Shown: positions 1 through 9,909 of the stretch, one piece after another | Layout: each line of letters starts with the position of its first letter | How positions within the stretch are numbered: position 1 is the stretch's first letter | Assembly (NCBI GenBank): GCA_016722525.1 | Contig: JADKJB010000003.1 | Coordinates: 372,001 to 436,000 of the forward strand | DNA length: 64,000 nucleotides | Reading direction: 5' to 3' | Source: Bacteroidota bacterium | Lineage (GTDB): Bacteria > Bacteroidota > Bacteroidia > AKYH767-A > OLB10 | Translations under genes and position numbers: made by a program | The notes under the pieces: model-generated | What the model was told of the DNA's origin: nothing | The model's input: the letters and a program-made list of their open reading frames with translations, nothing else | Database searches by the model: none

Positions 1-272
1 GTCCCATTTTGTTGATGTTGGGATGGGCAAATATCAGACAAACCGCCTTAATTTCTGCCTGGTTTATTTTTCTAAACTCATTATCAGGACTAAGCGGACT
101 CTTTTACAGGGTACTAAATTCGATCCTGTTTTGTATATTTGGATATTGGTAGCTCTTCTTGGGGTTTAATTGGTTCCTGGATAGGAAGTAAAAATTTAAT
201 TCCGCTACTTTAAAAATTGTACTTGGTGTTGTATTGGTTGTTGCTGGTTTAAAATTAATTTTAGTCAAATGA
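1..272 (+). CDS. TauE/SafE family permease, C-terminal end (frame broken)
   Basis: This is the 3' end of a gene that begins left of the window. Reading from base 3 gives a hydrophobic stretch containing GWANIRQTALISAW, which resembles sulfite/anion exporters of the TauE/SafE family. The reading then moves frame near 140, 164 and 206. Each move fits one missing base, and the repaired reading ends in a hydrophobic segment closing with GLKLILVK. The stop TGA (270-272) overlaps the ATG of mobA as ATGA, which suggests translational coupling. Anion transporters of this family occur near molybdenum and formate genes, but the substrate cannot be told from this fragment. Confidence 0.6.
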
Positions 273-820
273 GCTTTCTTCATTCATGTACAGCATTTAT
301 ACTTGCTGGTGGAAAGAGTTCCCGGATGGGAAAGGATAAAGGATTGATATTAATTGAAGGAAAAGAAATGATCGTGTTGATGATTGAGCTTTTAAAACCG
401 CATTTCAAAGAAGTCCGAATAATTACTAACAACCCTGAATATGCGAAATTCAATTTAACCATCCATACTGATATATTCCTCGATCAGGGACCACTTGCAG
501 GAATTTATGCCGGGTTAACCTTCTCTGAAACACCTTGGAATTTTTTTATCGCTTGTGATATGCCATTTATGAATATTGAAATTATACAGAAACTGGCAGT
601 TGATGCAGAGAGTTTTGATATTGTTGTTCCTTTTCATAACAACCACTCGGAGCCTTTGTGTGCATTTTATAACACAACATGTTTAACTGTTATCGAACAT
701 CAATTACACAAGGGTGAAAATAAAATTCAGAATATTTTTAAACTTGTAAAGACCAAAGAAGTTGAATTTGGTGAAGTTGATTCATCTACAAGGAATCCTT
801 TCCTGAATATTAATACTTAA
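269..820 (+). CDS. mobA: Molybdenum cofactor guanylyltransferase MobA
   Basis: MobA transfers GMP from GTP to Mo-molybdopterin, giving the guanine dinucleotide form used by formate dehydrogenases. The 183-residue protein has the nucleotidyltransferase signature LAGGKSSRMGKDKG at residues 13-26, then the DQGPLAGIYAGL and ACDMPF segments typical of MobA. It ends in the usual NPFLNINT tail. The ATG overlaps the stop of the upstream permease gene, so the start is well placed. It sits at the head of a run of molybdenum-cofactor genes leading to the formate dehydrogenase, consistent with supplying its cofactor. Confidence 0.9.
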   Translation: MSFLHSCTAFILAGGKSSRMGKDKGLILIEGKEMIVLMIELLKPHFKEVRIITNNPEYAKFNLTIHTDIFLDQGPLAGIYAGLTFSETPWNFFIACDMPFMNIEIIQKLAVDAESFDIVVPFHNNHSEPLCAFYNTTCLTVIEHQLHKGENKIQNIFKLVKTKEVEFGEVDSSTRNPFLNINT

Positions 821-845
821 AAGAATTGAAAAATTCATCCATGCA

Positions 846-1985
846 ATGATACTTTAGTAACGAAGAAAAACAACTTTACAGTCGCCATATTAAATTGGAG
901 GAAATAGGTTTGGTTGGACAACTGAAACTTAAAAGTGCAAAAGTTATGGTAGTGGGAGCAGGAGGCTTGGGTTGTCCGGTTTTGCTTTATTTAACTGCTG
1001 CCGGTGTTGGAAAAATCGGAATTGTTGATTTTGATGTGGTGGAAATATCTAATTTGCAACGTCAGGTGTTGTATACTGTAAATGACATAGGAAAACACAA
1101 AGCAGAACAGGCAGTTCAACATCTCAAGTTAAGAAATCCTTATGTGGACTTTGATTATTTTTCCGAAAAGCTTTCTGTGAATAATGCTTTACAGCTATTT
1201 AAAAATTACGATATCATTATTGATGGTACCGATAATTTTGAAACAAGGTATCTTATAAACGATGCATGTGTTTTGACCTGTAAAACTTTAGTGTATGGAT
1301 CTATTCAAAAATTTGCCGGGCAGGTTACTGTTTTTAATTTTCCATTTGATGAAATGAAAAGATCAGCAACTTATCGTTGCCTGTTCCCGGAGCCACCAGC
1401 TCACAATACCGTTTTCAATTGCGAAGATGTTGGTGTGCTTGGAATTTTGCCCGGATTAATCGGAACCATCCAGGCCACTGAGGCAATAAAAATCATTACA
1501 GGCATAGGTAAAACGCTTGCAGGAGAATTATTGATGATTGACTCTTCAACAATGAATTTTGATAGTATCCAATTTGCACGTAATGAAAGCAGTTGGAAAA
1601 ATTTCCCTTCATCACCAGATGCATTTCAAAAATTTGACTACTCCTTTTTTTGCAATGGATCAGCATTAAATTCTGAAATCAGGAGAATATCTGCAAAAGA
1701 ACTCCGGGAGAATATTCAAAACAAAAGATCAATACAAATTATTGATGTACGCAATTCAGATGAATTGCCCTTGCTTAATGATGAGAGGGTAGTGCGTATT
1801 CCGATCAATGAAATCAGAAACAGGATATCTGAAATCAGTAAAGATTTACCGGTGATTGTTGCCTGTGCATCAGGAGAACGGAGTGCTTGGTAATAAGAAT
1901 TGCTACAAGAGAATTTGGTATGGAAAATTCGTGCAATCTTAGCGGCGAATCGGGGAGGATGCCCGAAACTTTAAATTTGAAATGA
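846..1985 (+). CDS. moeB: MoeB/ThiF-family adenylyltransferase with C-terminal rhodanese domain (two frame breaks)
   Basis: This E1-like enzyme adenylates the C-terminal glycine of MoaD or ThiS so that sulfur can be loaded. It shows the ATP-binding loop GAGGLGCP, then DFDVVEISNLQRQ, the DGTDNFETRYLINDAC block and RCLFPEPP. A rhodanese-like domain fills roughly the last 110 residues (IIDVRNSDE, then CASGERSA). An ATG at 846 fits the conserved N-terminus SNEEKQLYSRHIKLEE, but an extra T at 853-855 breaks the frame. A missing base near 1890 hides the last 31 residues, which end in MPETLNLK. The repaired stop overlaps the moaE start as ATGA. The two metal-site CxxC pairs of classical MoeB are not evident. 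A ThiF role cannot be excluded, but the neighbours favour MoeB. Confidence 0.85.
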
Positions 1986-2440
1986 TGGCTGAAAAGAAAA
2001 AAAAGGAGGTTTTTGTTGAAGGCCCCATTGCTCCTCAAAAAATTGGTGAAAGTATCGGCAAACATGCCAGTATGAAGGGAATTGGAGCCCACAGCATTTT
2101 TCTCGAACAGGTGAGGGCTGATGAAATTAGTGGTAAAAAGGTAATAGCCATCGAGTATTCCTGCTACCGGGAGATGGCTGATGAGGTGTTTTTCACTATC
2201 AGGGAAGCGGCTTTTTCAAAATTTGATTTATCTTGCATGCACATTTACCATAGTCTGGGAAGGGTGGAAGCAGGTCAAATTTCATTATTTGTTTTCACTT
2301 CATCTCCTCACAGAAAAAAGGCGATCAATGCCTGTTCCTTTATTGTTGAAGAAATTAAGGCTAAAGCCCCTGTTTGGGGAAAGGAAATACTGGAAGATGA
2401 GAGTAGTATCTGGAAAAAAAATACACCTAGCACACCATAA
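1982..2440 (+). CDS. moaE: Molybdopterin synthase catalytic subunit MoaE
   Basis: MoaE is the large subunit of molybdopterin synthase. It receives sulfur from thiocarboxylated MoaD and converts precursor Z (cPMP) into molybdopterin. The 152-residue protein carries the family core HSLGRVEAGQISLFVF, followed by SPHRKKAINAC and KAKAPVWGKE, which supply the conserved HR pair and active-site lysines. The start overlaps the end of the MoeB-like gene, and fhs begins five bases after its stop, so all are probably one transcript. No separate moaD or moaA gene is visible here; they must lie elsewhere or left of the window. Confidence 0.9.
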   Translation: MMAEKKKKEVFVEGPIAPQKIGESIGKHASMKGIGAHSIFLEQVRADEISGKKVIAIEYSCYREMADEVFFTIREAAFSKFDLSCMHIYHSLGRVEAGQISLFVFTSSPHRKKAINACSFIVEEIKAKAPVWGKEILEDESSIWKKNTPSTP

Positions 2441-2445
2441 AAATT

Positions 2446-4130
2446 ATGATTCAAACTGAAACATTAACCGATCTGGAAATTGCCACACGAGCTGAAATCC
2501 GCTCTATCAGAGATATTGCACGCAAATTAAAAATCGATCTGGAACTTCTGGAGCAATATGGTAAGTATAAAGCCAAGTTGCCATTGTCATTGATTGATGA
2601 GAAAAAAGTTGCCGCCGGGAATCTCGTTTTGGTATCAGCAATTAACCCAACTCCGGCCGGAGAGGGAAAAACTACCGTATCCATCGGACTTACCGACGGA
2701 TTGAATAAAATTGGTAAAGATGCTATGGTGGTGCTTCGTGAGCCTTCTCTAGGTCCTGTATTTGGGATGAAAGGTGGCGCTGCAGGTGGCGGTTATTCTC
2801 AGGTGATCCCCATGGTGGACATAAATTTGCATTTTACCGGCGATTTTTCTGCTATCGAAAAGGCAAATAATCTGTTGGCTGCACTCATCGATAATAATAT
2901 CCAAAGCAAAACGAGAAATCTGAATATTGACCCCCGGACTATAGTCTGGAAACGGGTGATGGATATGAACGACCGGGCATTGCGACATATCATTATTGGT
3001 ATAGGTGGAAGTGCTAACGGTATTCCCAGAGAGGATGGTTTTAATATCACTGCCGCCTCTGAAGTGATGGCAATCATTTGTCTTTCAAAGGATTTCGATG
3101 ATTTAAAGAAGCGATTAGGAAGTATTTTCATCGGTTACACCTTCGATAAAAAACCAATTTATGCCCGCGATTTAAAGGCTGAAGGCGCCATGGCACTTTT
3201 GCTTCGCGATGCCTTAAAACCTAACCTCGTACAAACTCTCGAAGGAAATCCTGCCATCATTCATGGTGGTCCGTTCGCCAATATTGCACAGGGTACTAAT
3301 TCGATTGTCGCCACTAAAATGGGATTGTCGCTATGCGATTTCGTTGTTACGGAAGCTGGATTTGGCGCAGATTTAGGTGCCGAAAAATTCCTAGATATTA
3401 AATGTCCTGTTGGCGGATTAAAACCAAAAGCGTTGGTATTGGTTGTTACTATCAGAGCTCTCCGTCACCATGGAGGAGCTAAAAAGAGGAATACAATACC
3501 CCCAACATGATGTACATCAAAAAGGGTTTTGAAAATTTGGCCAAGCACATCGAGAATTGTAAAAAATTCGGACTTACACCGGTGGCTGCATTGAATAGTT
3601 TTTATTCCGACTCTGATGAAGAGGTTCAGTATGTAACTGCTGAATGTGCGAAACTGGGCGTGAAAGCGGTCCTTTCAAAAGGCTGGGGGCAAGGTGGTGA
3701 AGGAACCAAAGAGCTTGCTCAGGCTGTTGTTGATGTAATCGAAAGTGGTGTCAATAATTATAAGCCGCTTTACGATTGGAGTTTGTCCATTGAAGAAAAA
3801 ATTAAAAAAATAGCCACCGAAATTTATGGTGCCGATGATGTTACTTATACCTCAAAAGCAAAATCGCAATTGAAAGATTTTGTGAAACTGGGATGTGATG
3901 GCTACCCTATTTGTATGGCTAAAACTCAGAAATCCTTTTCTGATGATGAAAATAAAATAGGCAGACCAACAGGATTTAAAGTGAACGTAAGAGAATTCGA
4001 ATTGGCCGCAGGTGCAGGGTTTGTGGTGCCTATATTAGGTGAAATGATGCGTATGCCGGGATTGCCAGCAATACCTGCTTCCGAAGGAATGGATATTGCC
4101 AATGACGGGCATATTACAGGATTGTCGTAG
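2446..4130 (+). CDS. fhs: Formate-tetrahydrofolate ligase (frame break)
   Basis: Fhs makes 10-formyl-tetrahydrofolate from formate, ATP and THF. The ATP-binding loop TPAGEGKTT lies at residues 69-77. It is followed by LREPSLGPVFGMKGGAAGGG, HFTGDFSAI and FGADLGAEKF, and the C-terminal half has YGADDVTY and MRMPGLPAIPASEG. The protein is about 560 residues, normal for the family. The frame breaks at 3481-3485, where an A5 run needs one more A. Restoring it gives the continuous reading AKKEEYNTPNMMYIKKGFEN. Its position inside the molybdenum/formate dehydrogenase cluster links formate oxidation and folate C1 metabolism. Confidence 0.92.
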
Positions 4131-4135
4131 AAACA

Positions 4136-4317
4136 GTGACAAGTGTAAAGTGACAAGTTAAAAGTCACCAGGAACCAGTAACCAGTATAAGGTGATAAGT
4201 TGAAATTGAAATAATGAAAAATTAAAATTGAAGTAAACACGTTGACTACATTAGACTTTAAATGTGTATGTGATAGTTGAACTCTTGACCTGTCACTTGT
4301 CACTTTACACTTGTCAC
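4136..4317. repeat. Intergenic element bounded by a 23-bp perfect inverted repeat
   Basis: The whole fhs-fdhD gap is filled by this element. Bases 4136-4158 (GTGACAAGTGTAAAGTGACA followed by AGT) are the exact reverse complement of 4295-4317. The 136 bp between them contain further degenerate copies of the AGTGACAAG / ACCAGTAACC word. RNA from either strand could fold into a long stem. Related GTGACCAGTGACC words recur after fdhB at 6773-6820. I see no open reading frame in it. A role in transcript ending or processing is possible but is inference. Confidence 0.75.
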
Positions 4318-4330
4318 TCCTGTAAAGAAA

Positions 4331-5149
4331 ATGAACGGAAAAAAATACACCGGCCTTTTTTATAACAACGGAAAATTTTCCGGAGTGGAGGATGTATTGG
4401 CGGTGGAGGAGTCTTTAAGTATTGCTATCAATGGTGAGCCTTTTACAGTTACCATGCGGACTCCCGGAAGTGAAGAGGAATTAGTTCGGGGTTTATTATA
4501 TACCGAGGAGGTTTACAGAGATTCGGTGAAGCCGGAAATAGAAATACTGAATACTAACGGTAAGGGATATATCACAGATATTAATGTTAAAATCCCCAGT
4601 GATAAAATCTTGAAGGACTTCGCCGGTTCGCGAAACATTATTTCAGCATCCTCCTGTGGCTTGTGTGGAAGAACTTCCTTTGAAGATACTAAAACGCAAA
4701 ATACAATTTCAGAAACAGGAAAATTGGATCCGGAAAAAGTGTATGATCTGTTTGAAAAAATGAGCCAACACCAAATTGATTTTAAAGAATCAGGCGGAAC
4801 ACATGCTTCCGCAGCATTTACGCTCGATGGTGCATTGCTCGATATTCGGGAAGATATTGGCCGTCATAATGCAGTGGATAAAGTAGTGGGTGGATTAATT
4901 TCTAAAAATAAATTGCATCAAGCAAAAATATTAACCGTGAGTGGTCGAATCAGCTATGAAATAGTGAACAAAGCGCTGTCGGCAGGAATACCTTTTCTGG
5001 CATCTGTTTCAGCACCTTCTACCATGGCCATCGAAAATGCACAGGCAGCAGGAATGACCCTCTTGGCCTTTTGCAGGAATCACAAATTAACGGTTTACAC
5101 ACATGATGAGCGAATCATTCAAAATGAAGTTGTTCATGCTAATAAATAA
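4331..5149 (+). CDS. fdhD: Formate dehydrogenase accessory sulfurtransferase FdhD
   Basis: FdhD passes sulfur from cysteine desulfurase to the Mo-bis-MGD cofactor, which activates formate dehydrogenase. The 272-residue protein has the conserved loop ASSCGLCGRTSF with its two catalytic-type cysteines, then REDIGRHNAVDKVVGG, VSGRISYEIVNKA and SVSAPSTMAIENAQ, all hallmarks of FdhD. It stands directly upstream of the two formate dehydrogenase genes (5-base gap to fdhB), so co-expression is expected. The upstream gap is the inverted-repeat element; no clear promoter word was seen there. Confidence 0.93.
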   Translation: MNGKKYTGLFYNNGKFSGVEDVLAVEESLSIAINGEPFTVTMRTPGSEEELVRGLLYTEEVYRDSVKPEIEILNTNGKGYITDINVKIPSDKILKDFAGSRNIISASSCGLCGRTSFEDTKTQNTISETGKLDPEKVYDLFEKMSQHQIDFKESGGTHASAAFTLDGALLDIREDIGRHNAVDKVVGGLISKNKLHQAKILTVSGRISYEIVNKALSAGIPFLASVSAPSTMAIENAQAAGMTLLAFCRNHKLTVYTHDERIIQNEVVHANK

Positions 5150-5154
5150 TTGAG

Positions 5155-6795
5155 ATGTCGAAAAATTTAAGTGAACTTTCGGGAAGAAAGGGACTTCAGA
5201 AAAATTTATTTGAGGAATTAGGAAAGGCTGCATCTTTAACAGGAACACCCTCAGTTGAAGATTTGGAAAAACTTCGACAGGAATTTTTAGTTGGAAAATC
5301 CTCTGTTTATGGAACCGTATCTTTTTATGATTTCCTTAAACCGGAAAATCAAGGCAAGAAAGTATATGTGTGTAATGGAAGTTCCTGCATGACCGCCGGA
5401 ACGCAACCATCATTAATTTCAAAATTGAATAATCATTTCTCTAAGGATGAAATTGGTGAAATGTGTTGTTTGGGCAGATGTCATGAAAACAGCTCGTTTC
5501 ATTTGAATGGAAAAAATTTTTCGGGAACAGATATCAATGAAATTGCATCCATAAAGGAAAAAAAGAAGAGTACATCTGAAAAATATAATGTTGGTAGCAA
5601 GGGCTCACCGGTTCTTACCGTTCCTTACGGATCAATAAACGAGTATTACAATATCTTCCTCGACTGCATTAAGAAGGATCCCATTGCTTTACTCGATGAA
5701 TTGAAAGCCTCCGGGCTGAGAGGCAGGGGAGGAGCAGGGTTTTTGATGTCGTTTAAATTGGAATCGTGCCGGAGTGTTAAAGGTGAAACAAAATTTATAG
5801 TATGTAATGCCGATGAGGGCGATCCCGGTGCGTATTCCGATCGTTACATTATGGAAGAGCGACCACATTCATTGTTGATGGGAATGATGATTGCCGGTTT
5901 TATTACCGGTGCCTCTTATGGTGTTGTTTACATCCGTGCCGAGTATCCCGAATCCATTGATATTATTGGTGATGCAATAAATGCTTTGCGCGATGCAAAG
6001 TTACTTGGTGAAAATATTGCAGAGTCAGGTTTTGATTTTGAATTTAAAATTATCAAGGCTCAGGGTGCTTATATCTGTGGAGAGGAAACCGCTTTACTTT
6101 CCTCTATTGAAGGTCAGCGCCCCGAAGTTCGAACCCGTCCGCCTTATCCAACACAACAGGGATTATTCAATAAACCTACTGTTGTCAATAATGTGGAGAC
6201 ACTCGCCAACCTGCCATTCATCATGAAAAATGGTGGCAAAGCTTATGCAGCTATTGGAACTCAAAAATCATCGGGTACCAAATTAATTTCCCTCGACGGA
6301 TATTTTAAACGGCCAGGCATATATGAAGTTGATATGGGAACTCCACTTCGGGTGGTTGTTGATGAATTAGGTGGTGGATTTAAAAGTCCGGTTAAAGCCA
6401 TGCATATCGGAGGTCCATTAGGCGGACTGGTTCCAGTAAGTAAAATAGATAATTTAACAGTTGATTTTGATTCCTTCGCCAAAGAGGGTTTCTTACTCGG
6501 GCATGCTTCGGTCGTATGCATCCCAGAAAACTATCCTCTCATAGAATACATCGAACATTTGTTTCGCTTTACTGCACATGAAAGTTGTGGCAAATGTTTC
6601 CCTTGCCGCATAGGTTCCACACGAGGATATGAAATGATTGAAAAAGCACGAACAAGCGAATATAAAATAGATAGAGTATTATTAGACGACCTGCTCGAAA
6701 CACTCGAGATCGGATCTCTGTGTGCTCTCGGAGGAGGAGTACCGTTGCCGGTAAAAAATGCATTGAAGTATTTCCCAGTGACCAGTGACCAGTGA
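5155..6795 (+). CDS. fdhB: NAD-dependent formate dehydrogenase beta subunit (NuoE-NuoF fusion type)
   Basis: This is the diaphorase subunit that passes electrons from the Mo subunit through FMN to NAD+. Residues 1-130 are a NuoE-like thioredoxin-fold 2Fe-2S domain, with probable ligands C73, C78, C105 and C109. The NuoF part follows, with LRGRGGAGF, NADEGDPGAYSDR, the GAYICGEETALL loop for FMN/NAD(H), and a 4Fe-4S site C478, C481, C484 and C523 (ESCGKCFPCR). The last residues, VTSDQ, are encoded by a CAGTGACCAGTGACC repeat that continues into the intergenic DNA, so the native C-terminus has been overwritten or extended. It is paired with the NuoG-like fdhA. HoxF-type hydrogenase partners are excluded by that neighbour. 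Confidence 0.9.
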   Translation: MSKNLSELSGRKGLQKNLFEELGKAASLTGTPSVEDLEKLRQEFLVGKSSVYGTVSFYDFLKPENQGKKVYVCNGSSCMTAGTQPSLISKLNNHFSKDEIGEMCCLGRCHENSSFHLNGKNFSGTDINEIASIKEKKKSTSEKYNVGSKGSPVLTVPYGSINEYYNIFLDCIKKDPIALLDELKASGLRGRGGAGFLMSFKLESCRSVKGETKFIVCNADEGDPGAYSDRYIMEERPHSLLMGMMIAGFITGASYGVVYIRAEYPESIDIIGDAINALRDAKLLGENIAESGFDFEFKIIKAQGAYICGEETALLSSIEGQRPEVRTRPPYPTQQGLFNKPTVVNNVETLANLPFIMKNGGKAYAAIGTQKSSGTKLISLDGYFKRPGIYEVDMGTPLRVVVDELGGGFKSPVKAMHIGGPLGGLVPVSKIDNLTVDFDSFAKEGFLLGHASVVCIPENYPLIEYIEHLFRFTAHESCGKCFPCRIGSTRGYEMIEKARTSEYKIDRVLLDDLLETLEIGSLCALGGGVPLPVKNALKYFPVTSDQ

Positions 6796-6905
6796 AAAGT
6801 GACAAGTGCCATGTAATAAGTAATAAGAGAAAAGTGACCGGAAAAGTATACACAGCACTCATTCACTAATTATCACATTATCCAATTATCACATTACCCA
6901 ATAAT
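6773..6905. repeat. Degenerate repeats between fdhB and fdhA
   Basis: The end of fdhB runs into CCAGTGACCAGTGACCAGTG and further AAGTGAC words (about 6775-6840). Bases 6868-6883 and 6884-6899 are a 16-bp tandem repeat (AATTATCACATTATCC and AATTATCACATTACCC, 15 of 16 matching) that runs almost up to the fdhA start. The first set matches the words in the fhs-fdhD gap. No gene or promoter word is evident. Confidence 0.7.
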
Positions 6906-6911
6906 TAAGTC

Positions 6912-9653
6912 ATGGAAAAGACGGCATACATAAACGATAAATCATTTCCCATCAGAGACGGAGAAACAATTCTTCAGTTCGTAAGAAGAAATTTCGGACA
7001 CGATTTCGTTCCTACACTATGCGATGCTCCGAATCTGGATCCCTTTGGTGCATGCAGGGTTTGCAGTGTGGATGTGGCCTTGGTAAAAGATGGACCTGCA
7101 AAAGCGCAGGCTTCTTGTCACACGCCGGTTATTGCGAATTCTTATATCTACACCGATTCCGACAGAATAAAAAAATTGCGCCGCAATATTGTAGAGCTGG
7201 TTTTAACCGACCATCCCCTCGATTGTCTCACCTGTGAAGTTAACAATAACTGCGAGTTGCAAACAGTCGCTGCCCGTGTTGGAATTCGTGATGTGCGTTA
7301 TCCGGAAGGGAAAAATCATCTCGATAAGAAAAAAGATCTCAGTCATCCTTACATGACTTCCGACTTTTCTAAATGTATTAATTGTGGACGTTGTGTGCGT
7401 GCTTGTGATGAAGTGCAGGGAGAGCTGGTTCTGACAATGGCCGGTCGTGGTTTCGATAGTCATATTGTAAAAAGCTACAACGATAATTTCTTTGAATCCG
7501 ATTGTGTAAGCTGCGGAGCTTGTGCGCAGGCTTGCCCAACTTCGGCTATATCAGATGTATTTGAATCGAAATCGGTTGCCGTTGATAAAAAGGTTAGAAC
7601 AGTTTGTACCTATTGTGGTGTTGGATGTAATCTGGATGTTGCTGTTTCAAACGGGAAAGTTAAATCTATTCAGGCGCCTTTTGATGCTGAAGTGAATGAG
7701 GGACATACTTGTCTGAAAGGTCGTTTTGCATTTTCATTTTACAATCATCCAGAACGTTTAAGAACTCCATTGATAAAAAGAAATGGTGAATTTGTTCCTG
7801 CTACCTGGGAGGAAGCCTATGATTATATTGCTTCAAAACTCACACAGATAAAAAATGATTTTGGTCCGGATGCTATAGGGGGAATCTCCTCTGCAAGATG
7901 TACCAACGAAGAGAATTATCTGATGCAGAAATTTATACGGGCTGTAATTGGAACCAATAACATCGACAGTTGTGCCAGGGTTTGTCATAGTCCTACCGCA
8001 TTGGGAATGCAAAGAACATTTGGAACAGGCGCAGCAACCAATTCTGTTGTTGATCTCAAATATACCGATTGTATTATGGTGATAGGAGCCAATCCTACCG
8101 ATGCGCATCCTGTAACAGGGGCCAAGCTCAAGCAATTTGCAATGAAAGGGAAACCTTCAATTGTTATTGATCCAAGAAGAACAGAAATGGCACGTTATGC
8201 CACTTATCATTTGCAATTAAGGCCAGGAACAAATGTTGCAATGTTAAACATGCTTTTGTATTTCATCATCAGCGATAAACTTGAAGACAGTGAATTTATT
8301 TCCGCACGGACCGAAGGATATGAGGAATTTAAGCAACATATTCTTAAATTGGATATTAATGAACTTGAAAAGATAACCGGAGTTGACAAAGAACTTGCAC
8401 GCAAAGCCGCTAAGGCTTATGCTGAGGCTCCTAATGCCATGTCATTTCACGGTTTGGGTGTTACTGAACATTCTCAAGGAACGTACACCGTTATGCTCAT
8501 CGCTGATCTGGCTATGATTACAGGTAACATTGGCAGAAGAGGTGTTGGTGTAAATCCGTTACGTGGACAAAATAATGTACAAGGAGCTGCCGATATGGGT
8601 TGCCAGCCTCATCAGGGAGCAGGTTACCTCGACAGTTATGATCCTGAAATAAATAAAAAGTACAGCGATTTTTATAAAGTAAAAATTCCGATTGGAAAAG
8701 GAATGAAAATTCCTGAGATGTACGATGCATCTATTAATGGAAAATTAAAAGCACTCTGGCTGATGGGCGAAGATAACGTGCAAACAGATCCTAACACACA
8801 GCATGTGATGAAGGCAATGAATCAACTGGATTTATTGGTGGTTCAGGAAATATTCATGACCGAGACCGCAAAAATGGCGCATGTGGTTTTACCGGCATCC
8901 TCATTTTTAGAAAAGAGTGGAACGTTTACCAATGGGGAACGAAGAATTCAAAAGGTGCAAAATGTTGTTGAACCAATAGAAGGAACAAAACCCGACGGAC
9001 AAATAATTGTTGAGATCATGAATCGTATGGGTTATAAACAGGCAGCATATGATCCTAAAACGTTGCTTGAAGAAATTTCTCAAATTGTTCCTTTTTTCGC
9101 CGGAGTTAAGTGGGATGAATTAGGTGAAAATGGTAAGCAATGGCCTGTTTTGCCCGATGGTTCTGATACCGAAATTTTGCATACCGAAACATTCAAGCGT
9201 GGCAGAGGAAAATTCCAGGTTGCATCCTGGAAAGAATCCGAAGAAATTGTCAATCACGGAGCAGAATTTCCATACATCCTCACCACCAACCGTGAGCTCG
9301 AGCATTACAATTGCGGAACTATGACACGTCGTACAGGGAACGTTGAAATCATAACCGATGATGTATTACTTATAAATCCATCAGATGCAAAAAATCATCT
9401 CATCAACGATGGTGATATGGTTTGTATTTCTTCAGCAAGAGGAAAAATTGATGTGAAAGCAAAAATCACCGACGAAGTTCGTGAGGGTGTACTTTCCTCA
9501 ACATTTCATTTTCCCGAAGTCCGTATGAATGACCTTACTTCGAGTGTGAGTGACAGCGAAGCGATGTGCCCCGAATATAAAGTTGTGGCAGTGAATATTC
9601 GGAAGAGTAAAGGGAAGAAGGCGGCTGTGGCGGCGGCAGTAGGCAGGTTTTGA
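6912..9653 (+). CDS. fdhA: NAD-dependent formate dehydrogenase alpha subunit, Mo-bis-MGD, cysteine type
   Basis: This is the catalytic subunit oxidising formate to CO2. From the N-terminus it has a NuoG-like 2Fe-2S domain (C37, C48, C51, C69), a His-Cys3 4Fe-4S site (H101, C105, C108, C114), and two ferredoxin clusters (C155/158/161/165 and C198/201/204/208). The molybdopterin-oxidoreductase domain has its own cluster (C232, C235, C239, C267). The Mo ligand is C358 in ARVCHSPT, so this is a cysteine, not selenocysteine, enzyme. The 913-residue length is usual for soluble NAD-linked forms; there is no Tat signal, so it is likely cytoplasmic. The final residues GKKAAVAAAVGRF come from the first copy of a GC-rich repeat array. 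Confidence 0.93.
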   Translation: MEKTAYINDKSFPIRDGETILQFVRRNFGHDFVPTLCDAPNLDPFGACRVCSVDVALVKDGPAKAQASCHTPVIANSYIYTDSDRIKKLRRNIVELVLTDHPLDCLTCEVNNNCELQTVAARVGIRDVRYPEGKNHLDKKKDLSHPYMTSDFSKCINCGRCVRACDEVQGELVLTMAGRGFDSHIVKSYNDNFFESDCVSCGACAQACPTSAISDVFESKSVAVDKKVRTVCTYCGVGCNLDVAVSNGKVKSIQAPFDAEVNEGHTCLKGRFAFSFYNHPERLRTPLIKRNGEFVPATWEEAYDYIASKLTQIKNDFGPDAIGGISSARCTNEENYLMQKFIRAVIGTNNIDSCARVCHSPTALGMQRTFGTGAATNSVVDLKYTDCIMVIGANPTDAHPVTGAKLKQFAMKGKPSIVIDPRRTEMARYATYHLQLRPGTNVAMLNMLLYFIISDKLEDSEFISARTEGYEEFKQHILKLDINELEKITGVDKELARKAAKAYAEAPNAMSFHGLGVTEHSQGTYTVMLIADLAMITGNIGRRGVGVNPLRGQNNVQGAADMGCQPHQGAGYLDSYDPEINKKYSDFYKVKIPIGKGMKIPEMYDASINGKLKALWLMGEDNVQTDPNTQHVMKAMNQLDLLVVQEIFMTETAKMAHVVLPASSFLEKSGTFTNGERRIQKVQNVVEPIEGTKPDGQIIVEIMNRMGYKQAAYDPKTLLEEISQIVPFFAGVKWDELGENGKQWPVLPDGSDTEILHTETFKRGRGKFQVASWKESEEIVNHGAEFPYILTTNRELEHYNCGTMTRRTGNVEIITDDVLLINPSDAKNHLINDGDMVCISSARGKIDVKAKITDEVREGVLSSTFHFPEVRMNDLTSSVSDSEAMCPEYKVVAVNIRKSKGKKAAVAAAVGRF

Positions 9654-9840
9654 TAATGTGGCGGTGGCGGCTGCTGCAGGCAGGTTTTAGAAAGAAGCGG
9701 CAGTGGCAGTAAGCAGGCTTTAAAAGAAATGGCAGTGGCTTTGGCAGTAGATAGGTTTTTAAATGATGACAGTGGTGGTAGCTAACGGCAGGTTTTATAA
9801 GGGTAGCAATAGCGGCAGCTGTTGGCAGGGGTTATGGTTT
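9619..9840. repeat. GC-rich degenerate tandem array, about 37-bp period
   Basis: Six imperfect copies of a unit resembling GCGGCAGTGGCAGTAG plus GCAGGTTTT follow one another. The GCAGGTTTT word begins near 9643, 9680, 9713, 9751, 9788 and 9825, giving a period of 33-38 bp. The first copy lies inside the 3' end of fdhA and supplies its last dozen codons. Its base composition contrasts sharply with the AT-rich stretch at 9841-9909. Apart from this array and that stretch nothing else is seen before the next gene. Confidence 0.8.
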
Positions 9841-9909
9841 TTTGTGTTGTAAATTTTATTATTTTTGCTCTATAATATTTTTTTATTAATTTTTTTAATA
9901 ACTTTTCAT

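Noticed and set aside
3481..3510. Programmed frameshifting in fhs and the other broken genes
   Set aside because: The breaks lie at unrelated places, lack a common slippery site and stimulatory structure, and affect genes not known for recoding.
6912..9653. Selenocysteine at the formate dehydrogenase active site
   Set aside because: The Mo ligand codon reads cysteine (C358), and there is no in-frame TGA in the gene.
9619..9840. Possible CRISPR array
   Set aside because: Units are degenerate and contiguous, with no constant repeats separated by unique spacers, and no cas genes are present.
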